Assembly (NCBI RefSeq): GCF_003352045.1
Contig: NZ_CP025815.1
Span: 868,001 to 932,000 of the forward strand
DNA from: Sulfitobacter sp. JL08
GTDB taxonomy: Bacteria > Pseudomonadota > Alphaproteobacteria > Rhodobacterales > Rhodobacteraceae
Reading direction: 5' to 3'
DNA: 64,000 nt
Position 1 is the stretch's first letter. Each line of letters opens with the position of its first letter. Positions 63,174-64,000 of this stretch are shown piece by piece. The notes under the pieces are model-generated. The model was not told where the DNA came from. It saw only the letters and a list, made by a program, of their open reading frames with translations, and searched no databases. A program made the position numbers and the translations under genes.

Positions 63174-64000
63174 TTCGGATGCCTCAGACGTGGATTGGCA
63201 AGGATCGAAACGATATCGGCAATCATGTTCAGCCCGATATAGACCGCGGCAAAGATCAACCCGCCGGCCTGCACAACAGGCACGTCGCGTTTGGAAACGT
63301 GATCCACCAGATACTGCCCCATGCCTGGATAGGCGAACACCACCTCGACCACGACAACGCCGACAACCAGATAGGCAAGGTTGATCATCACCACGTTGAC
63401 AATGGGGGCGACAGCATTGGGAAACGCATGGCGGCGGATCACTTCAAAGGCCGACAGACCTTTGAGTTCGGCGGTTTCGATATAGGCCGACTGCATCACG
63501 TTCAGGATGGCGGCGCGGGTCATGCGCATCATGTGTGCCAGCACCACCAGCGTCAGCGTGGCAATGGGCAGGGAAATGGCATGAAGTTTTTCAAGCAGGC
63601 CCATACTGTCCGATATCAGCGCGACAGACGGCGCCCAGCCCAGTTTCACGCCGATAAAAAAGGCTAGGATATAGCCGATCATGAATTCGGGTATGGAAAT
63701 GGATGTCAGCGTAATGCTGGAAATCAACTTGTCTGGCCAGCGGTCCTTGTAGCGGACCGCGATCAGGCCCAGCAAAATCGCCAGTGGCACCGCGATAATG
63801 GCGGCCCAGAATGCCAGAAACAATGTCTTGCTCAGCCGTTCACCCATGGCGGTGGCGATATCAAGACCATTGGTCAGGGCCGTTCCCAGATCGCCCTGCA
63901 ACACCCCGCCCAGCCAAGCAAAATAACGGGTCAATGGCGGGTCGTTCAGGCCCAGTTCTTCGCGCAGGTTGGCAAGGCTCTCAGGGGTTGCCGACTGACC
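63170..64000 (-). CDS. ABC importer permease, DppB type, N terminus beyond the window
   Basis: The minus-strand frame is open to the window edge. In-frame sequence before TRYFAWLGGVLQGDLG reads ESLANLREELGLNDPPL, the usual DppB start region, so the gene begins beyond position 64000. Visible parts are five membrane segments, the EAA loop YIETAELKGLSAFEVIRRHAFPN, and VEVVFAYPGMGQYLVD. The 254-residue start at 63934 is a TTG inside the gene and not the true start. The substrate-binding protein gene probably lies further right. Confidence 0.9.
   Translation of the reverse strand, partial: GQSATPESLANLREELGLNDPPLTRYFAWLGGVLQGDLGTALTNGLDIATAMGERLSKTLFLAFWAAIIAVPLAILLGLIAVRYKDRWPDKLISSITLTSISIPEFMIGYILAFFIGVKLGWAPSVALISDSMGLLEKLHAISLPIATLTLVVLAHMMRMTRAAILNVMQSAYIETAELKGLSAFEVIRRHAFPNAVAPIVNVVMINLAYLVVGVVVVEVVFAYPGMGQYLVDHVSKRDVPVVQAGGLIFAAVYIGLNMIADIVSILANPRLRHPK

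Overview
The window looks like a chromosome segment of an alphaproteobacterium of the Rhodobacteraceae (Roseobacter group). The grounds are a form I aerobic CO dehydrogenase cluster of the marine-roseobacter kind, GC-rich codon use in the flanks, many short ATGA-coupled operons, and protein families typical of that group (YeaQ, DUF2189, DUF805, HdeD, DUF1254/DUF1214). Taxonomy is inferred from gene content only.

Layout. 0-5.5 kb: a secreted amidohydrolase with two DUF333 modules, an MFS transporter with a His-rich tail, an aldo/keto reductase and a DUF4389 membrane protein. 5.8-12.1 kb: an IS5-type insertion sequence, two damaged DUF1254/DUF1214 genes (one without its 5' part, one with an in-frame TAG) and an intact secreted arylsulfatase. 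12.4-21.4 kb: a complete cox locus in one direction, made of an MHYT-LytTR regulator (coxC type), coxM, coxS, coxL, coxD, coxE, coxF, a MocA-like nucleotidyltransferase, an unannotated 33-codon frame ending in Cys-Cys, and coxG. Together these encode the Mo/Cu CO dehydrogenase, its metal-centre maturation factors and its membrane anchor. 21.5-30.2 kb: accessory genes (SLC13 transporter, cytochrome c, a periplasmic amidohydrolase, dgkA beside a decayed metallophosphoesterase, and the first of three DUF3604 proteins).

30.5-52.95 kb is interpreted as a 22.4 kb integrative element inserted in the anticodon loop of a tRNA-Gly(TCC) gene. The 5' half of the tRNA lies at 30494-30532 and the 3' half at 52943-52986; they share a 9-bp core and together rebuild a 74-nt tRNA. 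A tyrosine integrase lies just inside the left end, paired 11-bp-spaced repeats resembling integrase arm sites occur inside both ends, and an intact tRNA-Gly(TCC) lies just inside the right end, apparently as a carried replacement. Cargo includes two methyltransferases, an adenylate cyclase-TPR protein, two more DUF3604 proteins, a group of secreted proteins of unknown function, two small cytochromes c, redox and stress genes (trxC, old yellow enzyme, YegP, HdeD, MtfA), a lytic transglycosylase, a truncated ThpR gene and a VapE primase fragment.

53-64 kb returns to GC-rich sequence with ordinary metabolic genes: an MsbA-type ABC exporter, a short-chain dehydrogenase, an MBL-fold hydrolase, a PLP aminotransferase, an acyl-CoA synthetase, a phosphodiesterase-like enzyme, and a dipeptide-type ABC importer operon that runs off the right edge.

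Main limits: no database search was possible, so family calls rest on motifs and recall. Composition differences are by eye. Functions of DUF proteins, small frames and the secreted hypothetical proteins are not established.
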